From Conchocele bisecta (lineage: Eukaryota; Mollusca; Bivalvia; Lucinida; Thyasiridae): DNA of 64,000 bases. The notes beneath the pieces are model-generated. The model was given only the letters and a program-made list of their open reading frames with translations. It was not told where the DNA came from and ran no database searches. Made by a program: the position numbers and the translations under genes. The first letter of the stretch is position 1, and each line of letters starts with the position of its first letter. The stretch lies in NCBI GenBank assembly GCA_029237695.1, contig CM055275.1:12784899-12848898 (forward strand), written 5' to 3'. Below are positions 1 through 10,153 of the stretch, one piece after another.

Positions 1-921
1 CTATTTGTCCACAAAATCACTAAATCTGTTCCATATACTTGTGGAATGATAACACAGTCTGACTGTATAATAATCATGTAATAAATGGAGAATATTCCAT
101 CTTACATGTTTGAATAGCATGAAATAATAGACGAGTGTATGTCCGCTTCCACGTAAACAATGAGCGAGCACAGCGAACAAGTTGATTATTACGCAAGCCG
201 ACACTCACTTGTGTATAATTTCACGCTATTCAAACGTGTAGGGTGGAATAGCATATTTACTGCATTTCACGGCCAAATCGATTTTTAATTAGCTGTTTTC
301 TGCTTGTATTATCGAAATATAGTGCGCAAGAATATGTTGTAGGTGGTGATTATTTACACACGATCCGTGGTGTCAGTTTTCAATTTTGAGCTGGATATCT
401 GGAAATTGCCATTGTCACATCTCCAAGTTTTGCAGAAATTGAATCAATTTATAGAAACAAATTGACGAGTTATCTTAAATAATGACAGAATTGAAAGACA
501 AGCGAAAACAAATGTAATCCCTCATTTGCTCTGAAATTTCCGCCAACTTTTGATGTCGTAGGACACTTTGGACGCAAGTGTTTGCAGCACACAGAAAGTG
601 ACAACAGTGGTTTTCTCATGCTGCTTGAATATTGACTCTCAGCAGACGCGACAGATGTGTGCTATTTGTGCAACAGTCTAATAACTAGTTAATAGTCTGT
701 CCTCATACAAACTACTTTCAAACTTGTCTTATAATGATGCGAATTTTATCGTGTAAACAGGACTTTATACATGTATGCGTTTTGTAGTTGGTTGTTGCTG
801 TAGACAGTGTATGTGGGTTCAGGTTTGTTGATATGTGAATGTAGTTCCAACAGGTCAGTGGTGAATCCTTAATTTGTTATTATTTATAATTTAATGGTTA
901 ACATGTTAAACATTGTTGCAG
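1..921. other. AT-rich stretch, no gene seen
   Basis: No open frame with coding character, no RNA gene and no repeat shared with the rest of the window was recognised. The last bases before 922 (a T-rich tract ending in TTGCAG) look like a splice acceptor for the possible exon that follows, so this is probably intron. Confidence 0.4.
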
Positions 922-1080
922 ATGTCAGTTACTTTTCAGAAGGCCAAATGCCCAACCCAGACTGAATGTGAAAAGGCCCAAAAGCTGACAAAATGGTGGT
1001 GGTATCCACTGTCTTCCAAGAGACAATATCAAAAAGAAGAACCAAAACATGATACAAAAAATGTAGACATCACCAACTAA
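922..1080 (+). CDS. Possible terminal coding exon of an unidentified gene
   Basis: A frame of 52 codons begins directly after a good acceptor (TTGCAG at 916-921) and ends in TAA at 1078-1080. The first codon happens to be ATG, but the exon may simply read through from upstream. The peptide is hydrophilic and Lys/Gln-rich, with two Cys near the start (KCPTQTEC), a WWWYP aromatic cluster and an acidic-basic tail. I recognise no domain. It lies about 0.8 kb before the satellite array and has no relation to the EGF exons, so it would belong to another gene. It could also be chance: the length is short and only the acceptor and composition support it. Confidence 0.3.
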   Translation: MSVTFQKAKCPTQTECEKAQKLTKWWWYPLSSKRQYQKEEPKHDTKNVDITN

Positions 1081-1740
1081 TGTCAGACAGTCCAATGTCT
1101 TTAGCTCACCTGAGTTCTATTGACGGTTAACACTGTACATGAGATCAGCAAGCACATCCACACAGTTGATGTAGACTGTTCACTAGATGTTTTAAGAAGG
1201 GTTCACTGACTCAGTTGTGAACAGTATAGACCATGATCAGACTGGATGTGCATGCTGATATGTACCTGCGCAAGTCACAAGTGCAATATCAGGAGTACAT
1301 GGGTACATGCCTCTGGACATTGCAGTGTGTCGGGCGTGCCTCTGACGAAACTTAGAATTAACTGTCGCCTTCTACGGTTAGCAAATGTGTCTTTAAGTAG
1401 ATTTCTGCGCAATATCTTCCGTTTCCATGGAGGGATTTCAATTTTATGTGGCAGATATGTACATCTCTATATGACAACATTTTCGATGTGCACAGGGATG
1501 GGCCGTAGTCTGGTGGTAGAGTCTATAGAACATAGAATGTTATCACGAGTAAACTTCAAATGGCTAACATCGAGTCGTTTAAAACAACATCTCCAGTCGT
1601 CGTGTAACTTCAAAATATCAAAGTTTGTCTAGATGCTGTGCAGATTTTGTATGTGTGTGCTGATAAGCTAGTTTTCGTTCAGATGTGCTATAATTTGGCA
1701 CAATAATTGTTCAGGTTTAAATGTAAACATGTGGAATGAT
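1081..1740. other. No feature seen
   Basis: A 128-codon open frame at 1246-1632 is Cys/Arg-rich without a recognisable domain or splice context, and is not supported as a gene. The end of this stretch (from about 1730) runs into a segment that recurs near 2540, where the satellite region starts. Confidence 0.4.
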
Positions 1741-4345
1741 AAATATAGGGTTTCACATAAACACTATGGGTTTCACATAAACTACTTCTTCATAATTTAT
1801 AACGTTGAACAACTGTTCCCAATGAAGACAAATACTGTGTGGTGCTCTGTCTATACACTGTGGGCAGTTTTGTCCATTCACTGTGGGTTTCACAACACTG
1901 GGGTGTTCTGTCCATATACTGCGGAATGTTTTATCTATGCACTGTGGGGTGCTCCGTACATACACTGCGGGATGTTTTGTCTATGCACTGATGGGATTGA
2001 CACCACTGTGGGGTTCTCCGTCCATACACTGCGGGATGTTTTGTCTATGCACTGTTGGGTTTCACAACACTGTTGGTTGCTCTGTCCATACACTGCGGGA
2101 TGTTTTGTCTATGCACGATGGCGTTTCCCAACACTGTGGAGTGCTCTATCCATACACTGCGGGATGTTTTGTCTATGCACTGTGGGGTTTCACAACACTG
2201 TGGGGTGCCCTGTCCATACACTGCGGAATGTTTTATCTATGCACTGTGGGGTTTAACAACACTGTGGGGTGCTATGTCCATACACTGCAGGATGTTTTGT
2301 CCATAAGTAATTTTGGTGTGGTAAGGACACCTGGCCCCCAATCAGGAGCCTCGAAATTCAAAGCTGAATTTGTACTTTCTCCCCACTACAGGTGTCCATA
2401 CACTGTGGGATGTTTGGTCGATGCACTATGGGTTTCACATATATTACTTCTTTATGTATAAAGTTGAACAACTGTTCCCAGTGCAGACAGACACTGTGAG
2501 GTACTGTGTCCATACACTGTGTGATGTTTTTTCCATGCACTATGGGTTTCACATAAACTACTTCTTCATAATTTATAACGTTGAACAACTGTTCCCAATG
2601 CAGACGAATACTGTGTGGTACTCTGTCTATACACTGTGGGCAGTTTTATCCATTCACTGTGGCTTTCACAACACTGGGGTGTTCTGTCCATATACTGCGG
2701 AATGTTTTATCTCTGCACTGTGAGGTGCTCCGTCCATCCACTGTGCGATGTTTTGTATATGCACTGTTGGGAATGACAACACTGTGGGGTGCTCCGTCCA
2801 TGCACTGCGGGATGTTTTGTCTATGCACTGTGGTATTTCACAACACTGTGGGGTGCTCTGTCCATACACTGCGGGATGTTTTGTCTATGCACTGTGGGAT
2901 TTCACAACACTGTGGGGTGCTCTATCCATACACTGCGGGATGTTTTGTCTATGCATTGTGGGGTTTCACAACACTGTGTGGTGCTCTGTCCATGCACTGC
3001 GGGATGTTTTATATATGCACTGTGGTGTTTAACAACACTGTGAGGTGCTCTGTCCATGCAATGCTGGATGTTTTATCTATGCAATGTGGGGTTTAACAAC
3101 ACTGTGGGGTGCTCTGTCCATACACAGCAGGATGTTTTGTCCATACACTGTGGGGTTTCACAGCACTGGGGTGCTCTGTCCATACACTGCGGGATGTTTT
3201 GTCTATGCACTGGGTTTCACAACACTGGGGTGCTCTGTCCATAAACTGCGGGATGTTTTGTCTATGCACTGGGTTTCACAACGCCGGGTTGCTCTGTCCA
3301 TACACTGCGGGATGTTTTGTCTATGCACTGGGTTTCACAACACTGTGGGGTGCTGTGTCCATATACTGCGGGATGTTTTATCTATGCACTGGGTTCACAA
3401 CACTGTGTGGTGCTCCGTCCATACATTTCGGGATGTTTTGTCCATACACTGTGGGATTATTTAACAATGCACATGTTTCACACCACTGTGGGATGCTCTG
3501 TCCATACACTGTGGGATTTTTGTCCATGCACTGTGGGGTTTCACAACACTGTGGGGTGCTCTGTCCATACACTGCATGATGTTTTGTCCATACACTGTGG
3601 GGTTTCACAGCATTGGGTTGCTCTGTCCATACACTGCGGGATGTTTTGTCTATGCACTGGAATTCAGAACACCGGGGTGCTCTGTCCATACACTGCGGGA
3701 TGTTTTGTCTATGCACTGGGTTTCACAACACTGTGTGGTGCTCCGTCCACACAATTTGGGTTGTTTTGTCCATACACTGTGGGATTTTTTTTATCTATGC
3801 ACATGTTTCACACCACTGTGGGATTCTCTGTCCATACACTGTGAGATTTTTGTCCATGCACTGTGGGGTTTCACAACACTGGGGTGCTCCGTACATACAA
3901 TGTCAGATTTTAGTCCATGCACTGGGGTTTCGCAAGACTGTGGGGTGCTCTTTCCATACACTGCGGGATGTTTTATCTATGCACTGTGGGTTTCACAACA
4001 CTGTGGGGTGCTCTGTCCATACACTGCTGGATGTTTTGTCTATGCACTGTGGGGTTTCACAACACTCTGGTGTGCTCTGTCCATACACTGCGGGATGTTT
4101 TATATATGTACTGTGGGGTTTCACAACCTTATGGGGTGCTCCATCCATACACTGCGGGATGTTTTGTCTATGCACTGGGTTTCACAACACTGTGGGGTGG
4201 TCTGTCCATACACTGCGGGATGTTTTGTCTATGCACTGTGGGTTTCACAACACTGTGGGGTGCTCTGTCCATACACTGCGGGATGTTTTGTCTATGCACT
4301 ATGGGTTTCACAACACTCTGGGATGCTCTGTCCATACACTGTGGG
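1741..4345. repeat. 64-bp satellite array, copy 1
   Basis: Tandem units of about 60-64 bp share the cores TGCGGGATGTTTTGTCTATG, GGGTTTCACAACACTG and GGTGCTCTGTCCATACACTG. Spacers resembling TAAACTACTTCTTCATAATT interrupt it near 1780 and 2550. Units near 3150-3500 lack four bases and make a 60-bp subfamily. Because a 64-bp unit shifts frame at each copy and contains no stop in most frames, very long Cys/His-rich open frames cross the array on both strands. These are repeat artefacts, not proteins. A second array with the same units lies at 22562-24300. Confidence 0.92.
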
Positions 4346-5170
4346 ATGTTCTGTGAGTTTCGTTACTTCTTCGTGCATGAAATGAAAGTGGAACAACTAC
4401 TCCATCTGATTCAAACTTGTAACCCTTGGATCTATAGCTGATTGCATTAGTCCACTCGGCCATTTCACCGTCTCCTGTGGGCTGTATCTGCTGCCTTCCG
4501 ATTCCGAGAATAGAATAAGCCAGAGTATCACCTGCTTTGGTGGGGTAATGACACCAAATTAGGTATTGTACATTCAGAGCTGAATTTGCTATTTCCCTAA
4601 ACATATATGTTTTGTCTATGATAATCAATTAGTGATACTAGTCTTGTACCTTGTCTGCAGGTGCGAACATTTCTAGGTTGATATATAAAGGAGAGAACGA
4701 TGAGTTAATTTAACGGTACTGGTGTGCCTCATTTCGTTTGTGAAAACTTAATTTTGCATAAATTTTAAGCTTTGAACAGTGTTCCCGAAATGATTAGTTT
4801 ATATATCGCCAGACGTATTCTTTTATGTAGGAATCTGTTTCAATACGATAACATGTGCTTGTTGTAAGTAGTTGGTGACAATAAAGTGTGCTTGCTAATT
4901 GAACATAATGGTAAGTATATTTTTGGTATGAGTACGGGTGCGCATGTGTAGGGTGAGTTGGGTTGGAAATGGAGATGGCACGGTTGAACAAATGATAAAT
5001 GATATTAGGTGAGTCATTACCGACATTAACGTGGCTCTGTCTCAGATGATGTATCAGACAATTCTGTGGTTGTTCCGTCAAGAGGGTGGCCTAACACAAA
5101 CTATCGCTTTGATTTATTCCGTAAGCTCATAAATTCTACTGATGCTTAGTGGCTTTTTATTTGATCTTCA
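4346..5170. repeat. Intron-type host repeat, duplicated at 24297-25110
   Basis: This stretch matches 24297-25110 almost base for base and, in part, the introns between the EGF exons (for example the GAACAGTGTTCCCGAAATGA segment also at 27960, 37345 and 43000). Near 4991 the sequence GATATTA is joined directly to GGTGAGTCATTACC, which elsewhere follows EGF exon a. The exon and about 1.8 kb before it are missing here while its donor site is kept. Confidence 0.8.
4400..4480 (-). repeat. tRNA-Leu/Ser-like relic (SINE head)
   Basis: Read on the minus strand, an exact class-II tRNA A-box (TGGCCGAGTGG, complement of 4452-4462) is followed about 40 bases later by a decayed B-box (AGTTTGAATCA, complement of 4408-4418; consensus GGTTCGAATCC). 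No acceptor stem can be formed, so this is a tRNA-derived SINE fragment or pseudogene and not a working tRNA. The same relic is at 24347-24428 in the duplicated block. Confidence 0.5.
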
Positions 5171-5189
5171 AACAACGGAAACACCCCAT

Positions 5190-5662
5190 CAAACCAAAAC
5201 GTCCGTCCGTCTGTCTGTCCGTCCGATCCAGCAAACGGGGTTTAGGAGCTTAGGGTAAGGGATAGTAACAAAGGATTCCTTTGTTCTTTTCCGTAAGCTC
5301 CTAATATCTTTGATCTTTATGAGCTTATCCTTTGATCTTTTAAAGAACAAAAAGCCCATAGCTGCCAAACGTTAGAGCATCCGTCCGTCCGTCCGTCCGT
5401 CCGTCCGTCCGTCCGTCCGTCCGTCCGACATTGTGAGCTACATTGTGAGGTTAACCACACAGAGATTGACCTGTTAAGAGATGGTGATTCCGTTCTTAAC
5501 CCCATTATGAATTGCTCTTGTTGGGTTATTTACTCTTCTGGGGTTGTTTTTATGTCTGATTGATATTTACGGGGTCTGATTTAGGATAGGTTATGGTTAG
5601 AAACCGCACAATGTCGCTTTAGTATGTCCGTCTGTCCGTCCGTCTGTCTGTCCGTCCGTCCG
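5190..5662. repeat. CCGT microsatellites with telomere-like GGTTAGGG spacers
   Basis: Runs of CCGT/TCCG occur at about 5196-5226, 5378-5426 and 5625-5660, separated by AT-rich spacers with TTTGATCTTTTAAAGAACAAA, which recur near 26490 and 33210. The arrangement (CCGT run, then TTTAGGAGCTTAGGG...) is the same as at 26390-26520 and 33080-33200, so it is a dispersed repeat family carrying an internal microsatellite. Confidence 0.8.
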
Positions 5663-5689
5663 GGGTATTGGATTATCTCACCTTTTCGA

Positions 5690-6162
5690 CGTGTCAGGCG
5701 GCTCAATCCATCGTTTGAACTCTCAAACTAGTGATTATTAAAGCATAAACTCGGTTTGAGCTTAAATCCCAGTTTGCAATGCCCAAAGCCTAGTTTAGGT
5801 GCGCCAAATGCACAATAATTCCCGAACCAGGGTTTATGCTCAATGTGTGGTTTTCATTGGACGAATGTTTCTCAATGTCTAGTTTTGATTGGCTGACAGA
5901 AATTCCTTACCGCTGGAAGTGTAGTTGTCATTGGTCGAATAATTATTAAAGTCGGGTTTTGTTTTCATTAGCTGTGCGTTTTTGCACATCTGAAACAGCA
6001 ATCGAATGCAGAAATGGTGGCAAAACTTAACGTAGGAGAGAAGCTACCTTGCCATAGACACTACCTTTCAATTTTCCACTACTGTTATCAGGCATTGTTG
6101 CAACACATTCAGTACCACACATTTTTCCAAACACCGCCAAGTGCAGTTTGAATTTTACCTTT
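5690..6162. repeat. Host intron repeat interrupted by Polinton-1, left part
   Basis: Starting at GGCGGCTCAATCC, this segment is nearly identical to 28790-29235, 38155-38610, 40530-40855 and 43785-44240. In the uninterrupted copies the sequence continues ...TTTTACCTTTTTCCAAGG. Here it stops at ACCTTT and Polinton-1 begins. The continuation is found at 20755. Confidence 0.9.
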
Positions 6163-6316
6163 AGCAGTATAGAAGGAGTCAAAATGATACCCGCTAACAT
6201 TGTGTCGTTATTGAGCGGTATTGTAGCTCCCACCACCAACTTTTTGTTGGTGGTGGTATTGAATGAGAAAACGTGGTCTTGTAGTCCCAATTATATTGGA
6301 GATTGGGATATTTTAT
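6163..6316 (+). repeat. Polinton-1 left terminal inverted repeat
   Basis: Begins AGCAGTATAGAAGGAG and matches the complement of 20608-20754 at roughly 94-95% by eye. It differs by a 3-base indel near the tip and by about ten extra bases that complete a hairpin (CCACCACCAAC / GTTGGTGGTGG, about 6227-6257) present only in this TIR. Confidence 0.93.
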
Positions 6317-6320
6317 CATT

Positions 6321-6370
6321 AATTTTAAGAAAATTATAAAATATCACCCTCCAATTGTTTAATTGGAGGG
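6321..6370. terminator. Two short hairpins after the last minus-strand gene
   Basis: AATTTTAAGAAAATT at 6321-6335 (6-bp stem, 3-base loop) and CCCTCCAATT/AATTGGAGGG at 6347-6370 (10-bp stem, 4-base loop) lie around and just beyond the minus-strand stop codon at 6359-6361. The first motif, in either orientation, recurs at 7794, 13513 and 13670, always between Polinton genes. A role in ending transcripts is inference. Confidence 0.4.
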
Positions 6371-6952
6371 AGGTGGTGTTGTAACTTTTCCTCCCACTTT
6401 ATCACCCAGTTTTAACCTAAATTTATCCCAATCAGTATTCTCAATCATGGGAAGGGTGGCACGTGCTTTCGTTCTAATAGTATTTTATAAATCCTCATAT
6501 CGAGACATCTCCTCCACCACCGATTCGAACTCGACATCAGATATATTGTTATCGGCCAACGCTTTGGACACGATAACGTCAATACTATTTTTCTTAGACT
6601 TCGCGAGAACCGATATTCTGTCGTGCTTTCTACTTTTATTTTCGAATTTCCTTCCCACCACTCTGAACGCCATACATAACAACCCAGACCCAGTGGCTAC
6701 ACCACTCAAACCCGCGGCAATAGGAATTGCCACGATTGTAGATAACAATGCAGCGGTTCCGGCCCCACCCATTATATAAATTGCTGCCAGCACGGTGCTC
6801 ACCCCCTCCACTATATTTGCAGCTCGTCTATATTTTTTAGCATTTACGCTCCTAATTCCCCCCTCTTGTTTTAGAATATCCTGCATCGCGACGATATTGT
6901 CCAACCTAAAATCTGAACTTCTTTCGTCAAAACCAATATCATTGGGGTCCAT
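6359..6952 (-). pseudogene. Polinton small membrane protein, one in-frame stop
   Basis: The frame from ATG (6950-6952) gives 155 residues to a TAA at 6485-6487, then continues in the same frame for another 41 codons to TAA at 6359-6361, about 196 residues in all. The hydrophilic N-terminus is followed around residues 50-105 by a long Gly/Ala/Ile/Leu-rich hydrophobic region able to span the membrane twice. The rest is charged and helical. It is the first gene after the left TIR and is transcribed toward it. Proteins of this kind occur in animal Polintons without assigned function. The residues after the stop keep coding character (Lys/Arg-rich helix, Pro-rich tail), so the stop looks recent. 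Confidence 0.6.
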
Positions 6953-7007
6953 TCGTTGATATTATAGTTTAGAGGCTCCACCTCACCCCACCCCCCGTTA
7001 TTCCCCA

Positions 7008-7790
7008 TCCACTACGAGATTTGCGATGACCTCGCCCACAGGTTTACCAATAGCATTAACCGAACAGAATATTGTTTGCTTTGGCACCGAATGAATATTC
7101 ATAGGCCCCCTCATTTAATGGCCCCCGCTTCTCAGCCCAAACTGTGATGATTGGGTTTCTGCTGCGTAATAACTTAAACTGCTCTACAGATGTGTCCAAC
7201 AATGCGGCAAGCTCCTCGATAGCGGTATGGGCCTCAACTCGAACCTTTTCAGAGGTATCCTCAAGTGCTTTGTTCGCGTTTTTACGAACTCGATTTAGTT
7301 TATCGGAATCTTCCATAAACTCTGTATGGGCCTCTTCCCGAAATTCGGTTATTTTTCCACCTAGTTCAGTAAGTGCTGTTAGGTCCTCAGAGCGCAACAT
7401 CCCAAAGGCTTCCGTAAGGTCCGTCTGTCTGTATATCTGATCGGACTTTCTCAATACCCGTCCGGACTTCCTCAATCCCCGTCCGGGCCTCTTCCCGAAA
7501 TTCGGTTATTTTCCCGCCTTGTTCGTTTAGTTCTGTATGTGTTTCTTCACGAGTTTGTGTAGTCACAGCCAGGGCATATACTCTAAGTTGTGATAGTAGA
7601 CTCTTGTGAATCTCGTCCGTGGCCGCCGATATTGTTCTATTGATCAGGGCATTGGTTTTTCCGGTAGTTAAAAAAAATCACTCTCTGTTGGGGTGAATCC
7701 CCCTTCTGCCGGTTCCAAATTCTTTGAATTTCTATCTGTCACCCAATCGCGATTGGAATTGGAAGAACTACCTGGTCCGTATATACTCAT
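7008..7790 (-). pseudogene. Polinton coiled-coil protein, several frameshifts
   Basis: ATG at 7788-7790 opens a Ser/Asn-rich N-terminus (MSIYGPGSSSNSNRDW). The frame is broken at a T-run near 7671-7679, near 7425 and near 7065. Successive frames give one plausible product of about 260 residues ending at 7008-7010. The middle is Glu/Lys/Thr-rich and predicted coiled coil, with a motif of the form GGKITEFREEA present twice (about 7350 and 7490). The C-terminus contains a Gly/Val-rich segment that looks globular (KPVGEVIANLVVDGE). A fibre or other capsid-surface role would fit the shape but is inference. The neighbour at 7836 points the same way 45 bases upstream. Confidence 0.55.
7743..7756. 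repeat. 14-bp palindrome CCAATCGCGATTGG
   Basis: A perfect palindrome inside the start of the coiled-coil gene. The same 14 bases occur at 10044-10057, and a one-base variant at 16328-16341. In the first two it encodes NRDW in opposite strands of unrelated genes. Confidence 0.7.
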
Positions 7791-7835
7791 AATAATTTTC
7801 TTAAAATTAAATTATAATATTGGGGGCACCTATAA

Positions 7836-8522
7836 TCAATTGGAAATTTCTAGAACGACCGAAATCGTGTAATAGCTCTTCAACTCTCTCGCTTGATCAT
7901 CAAGAATAGAGACCGTAAATTCGTAGATATGTCCCGATTCCAAAACTTTCATCTCGGGGCGTGGGAAGTCTAAGGTCACAGTCTCCCCAAAGAAACAATC
8001 ACTGTCTTGCGCGGTTTTCAGTAATGTGCTGTGAGATCCGTCTAACATGTTGTACGATGTGTTCACCCGATCCATGTGTACCCTGAGATTTTTCGTGAAG
8101 GCGAAGTCCACCGGGTTATCACCGACGTACTCACCCGAGACAAACACTCCTTTATTTGCGGAGTATGTCTCTCTAAAACCGAGTTGAATACCCAACATCG
8201 GGGAGATCATTATCTGGCTGCCTGGGCCGATGGTCATTGTTGCAAGTCCGGTAGCCTTCGATACTGTGAGGTTGACTATACCGTCAAGCTCTGTGGAAAC
8301 ACAGTCTATGAGCTGTCTTGTTCCCCACAGCCCGGGAGGCAGCATTACACCTACTTGTTGTCCATCCTTTACATAGTAAAACCCTTCGCTCGTCCCCACA
8401 TTATGCCACCCAACCGTGAAGATGATTGATCTGAGGCCTACCCGGCGTTTTCCGCAGCAGTTGTCGATTGACTTCTGAAGTTCACAACTCTCTTTTTGAA
8501 CATTAGTGATAGTAGCAAACAT
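7836..8522 (-). CDS. Polinton capsid-associated protein candidate (jelly-roll/penton-like)
   Basis: Intact frame of 228 residues from ATG at 8520-8522. It is rich in alternating hydrophobic and polar residues with many short beta-type segments and few helices. An N-terminal charged stretch (about 1-27) is followed by beta-rich sequence to the end (STISVVLEI-type strand at the C-terminus). I recognise it as a protein that regularly accompanies capsid genes in animal Polintons. Equating it with the single-jelly-roll penton or minor capsid protein is inference. It is divergent from the gene at 8540 with only 17 bases between the two ATGs, so the promoters must overlap the opposite coding sequence. 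There is no lesion. Confidence 0.55.
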   Translation of the reverse strand: MFATITNVQKESCELQKSIDNCCGKRRVGLRSIIFTVGWHNVGTSEGFYYVKDGQQVGVMLPPGLWGTRQLIDCVSTELDGIVNLTVSKATGLATMTIGPGSQIMISPMLGIQLGFRETYSANKGVFVSGEYVGDNPVDFAFTKNLRVHMDRVNTSYNMLDGSHSTLLKTAQDSDCFFGETVTLDFPRPEMKVLESGHIYEFTVSILDDQARELKSYYTISVVLEISN

Positions 8523-8539
8523 AATAAACTCCGATTAAA

Positions 8540-9619
8540 ATGTCGTTGGATACCAAGGCATTTAGCTTCAATTCAAAGGCAAACTATAATGTTGGTGGTG
8601 TATACACTCAAAAGAACACCATTGGTGAGCTTGTGCACCCCCAAATTACCAAGGCATTTAGCTTCAATTCAAAGGCAAACTATAAAGTTGGTGGTGTATA
8701 CACTCAAAAGAACACCATTGGTGAGCTTGTGTACCCCCACATAAGAGTCAGTTTGGGCCAGGGTTTCAACACCAATTTCCCTAACATGTTTAAAAAGTAC
8801 AAACTTCCTAAAACCATTACACAGGATGTCATAACAAACTGGAACAACAACCATATACAGTTCTGGCAGAACCAACTAAATGTTGCCGTGTGGTGTGCCA
8901 CAACCGGGTGTGGCGTCTCTTTCAGAGACCACATAAAAGACAGTAACAGCATGCTGAGCAGTAGTTTCTACAACTTTAATGTGTATTATACTATTAGGAG
9001 GATTATCAAATAACTAGGTATTCCACTACCTCAAGACGCCGCCTGGAATCCCATTTCCAACACATACGACCGTAGGGCGTTCGAAAGACTGTGTCACGAA
9101 TTTAACGTTTCAAAAGACGCGGAGAGGAGACAGAAAGTATTTCCTAGCAGCACTGGCCTCGGGGATGTTTTCATTCGGTGCCAGTCCGGGAATTGGACAC
9201 AGACTGATTTTAGACACAATCACTCCGGCGACCACATTGTCAGTCGGAAAGCCGGGAATTTTGACCCCGCGACGATGACCTTCGGGCCGGAAGTGTCTGG
9301 TCGGCACTGCGGCATCTCATCCTGCAATTGGTTACCTCCTAAACGAGCTCACGTCGATTACATACAGCAGGCTGCTGAGGTCCATGACGTGTGGGGTACA
9401 TTTATGTTAGATAAGGGTATGGGGTTCACGCAGGCCGGTGTTACCCGCTTCAACGACTCCATTCGCACATACGTCTGGGCCATCCTCGGCGCACAGAAGC
9501 AAACGGCCAGTTCTATAAAAGGACACGAGACGGCGTTTGACGCGCAAAAACAGTTCTTGGCAAATGTCGAGGACGCCATCTCAGCTAAGGTGGACCTCCC
9601 GAATGCGATCAGGCGGTAA
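8540..9619 (+). pseudogene. Polinton structural protein, one in-frame stop and internal duplication
   Basis: ATG at 8540 opens 157 codons to TAA at 9011-9013. The same frame then continues without another stop to TAA at 9617-9619, giving about 359 residues. The segment just after the stop (GIPLPQDAAWNP...) is clearly coding. Residues 5-36 and 37-68 are a tandem duplication of 32 residues (96 bp, 8552-8647 and 8648-8743), nearly identical at DNA level and therefore recent. The middle has a Cys pair (CATTGC) and aromatic-rich strands. The C-terminal third is helical and Ala/Gln-rich. I take it as a minor capsid or virion-associated protein from its position among structural genes. The family function is not established here. 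Confidence 0.55.
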
Positions 9620-9694
9620 CAAGACGTTTTTCAGAATGCCACCACCCCATTAAACTATGTATTTGGATGAGATCTTTATACGGCGCCGAGCAAT

Positions 9695-10153
9695 ATGATA
9701 CTAAGAGACGACCCGGTTGACGGTTACAATAATCAGATCGTAATCGCCACCGACAAGCAAAAACTCGGCTACAACGTGAACATGAACATGGATACACCAT
9801 CAAGTTCCACCTCCGCACCACGAAGTCATGAATCGGATGCACCCCCAAGTTACACCTACGCACCACCAAGTCATGAATCGGATACACCCCCAAGTTCCAC
9901 CTCCGCACCACCAAGTCATGAATCGGATACACCACCAGGTTCCACCTCCGCACCACCAAGTCATGAATCGGATACACCACCAAGTTGCACCTCCGCACCC
10001 TCAAGTCATGAATTGGATACACCATCAAGTTCCCCGAATTCTTCCAATCGCGATTGGATTGGAACAGGAGCTGGAAGTACAACCCACGAGGAAGAGAAAT
10101 TAGGGCTCGTCGTAGCCCTCGTGGTGATCGTACTACTAGCGCTTTGGTTTTAG
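9695..10153 (+). CDS. Polinton Pro/Ser/Thr-rich repeat protein with C-terminal membrane anchor
   Basis: Intact frame of 152 residues. After about 32 unique residues come five imperfect copies of a 15-residue repeat (unit like SHESDTPPSSTSAPP; 45 bp, about 9820-10030), then a linker with NRDW and a C-terminal hydrophobic helix (LGLVVALVVIVLLALWF). It has no N-terminal signal, so a tail-anchored or C-terminally anchored stalk is the simplest reading. Ser/Thr/Pro density resembles mucin-like stalks. The 45-bp repeats also leave a long open frame on the other strand, which is a shadow. The 3' end overlaps the convergent gene at 10136 by 18 bases. Confidence 0.55.
   Translation: MILRDDPVDGYNNQIVIATDKQKLGYNVNMNMDTPSSSTSAPRSHESDAPPSYTYAPPSHESDTPPSSTSAPPSHESDTPPGSTSAPPSHESDTPPSCTSAPSSHELDTPSSSPNSSNRDWIGTGAGSTTHEEEKLGLVVALVVIVLLALWF

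Noticed and set aside
1246..1632. 128-codon open frame
   Set aside because: No domain, no splice sites and a composition typical of chance frames.
1729..4441. Long Cys/His-rich open frames on both strands
   Set aside because: They follow the 64-bp satellite through all frames, repeat the same peptide and have no splice or start context.
5370..5430. CRISPR-like array or telomere repeat
   Set aside because: Plain CCGT microsatellite without spacers; TTAGGG occurs only once or twice per unit.
9609..10082. Minus-strand 157-codon frame with a repeated VVYPIHDLVVRRW peptide
   Set aside because: It is the complement of the 45-bp Ser/Pro repeats of the plus-strand membrane-anchored protein.
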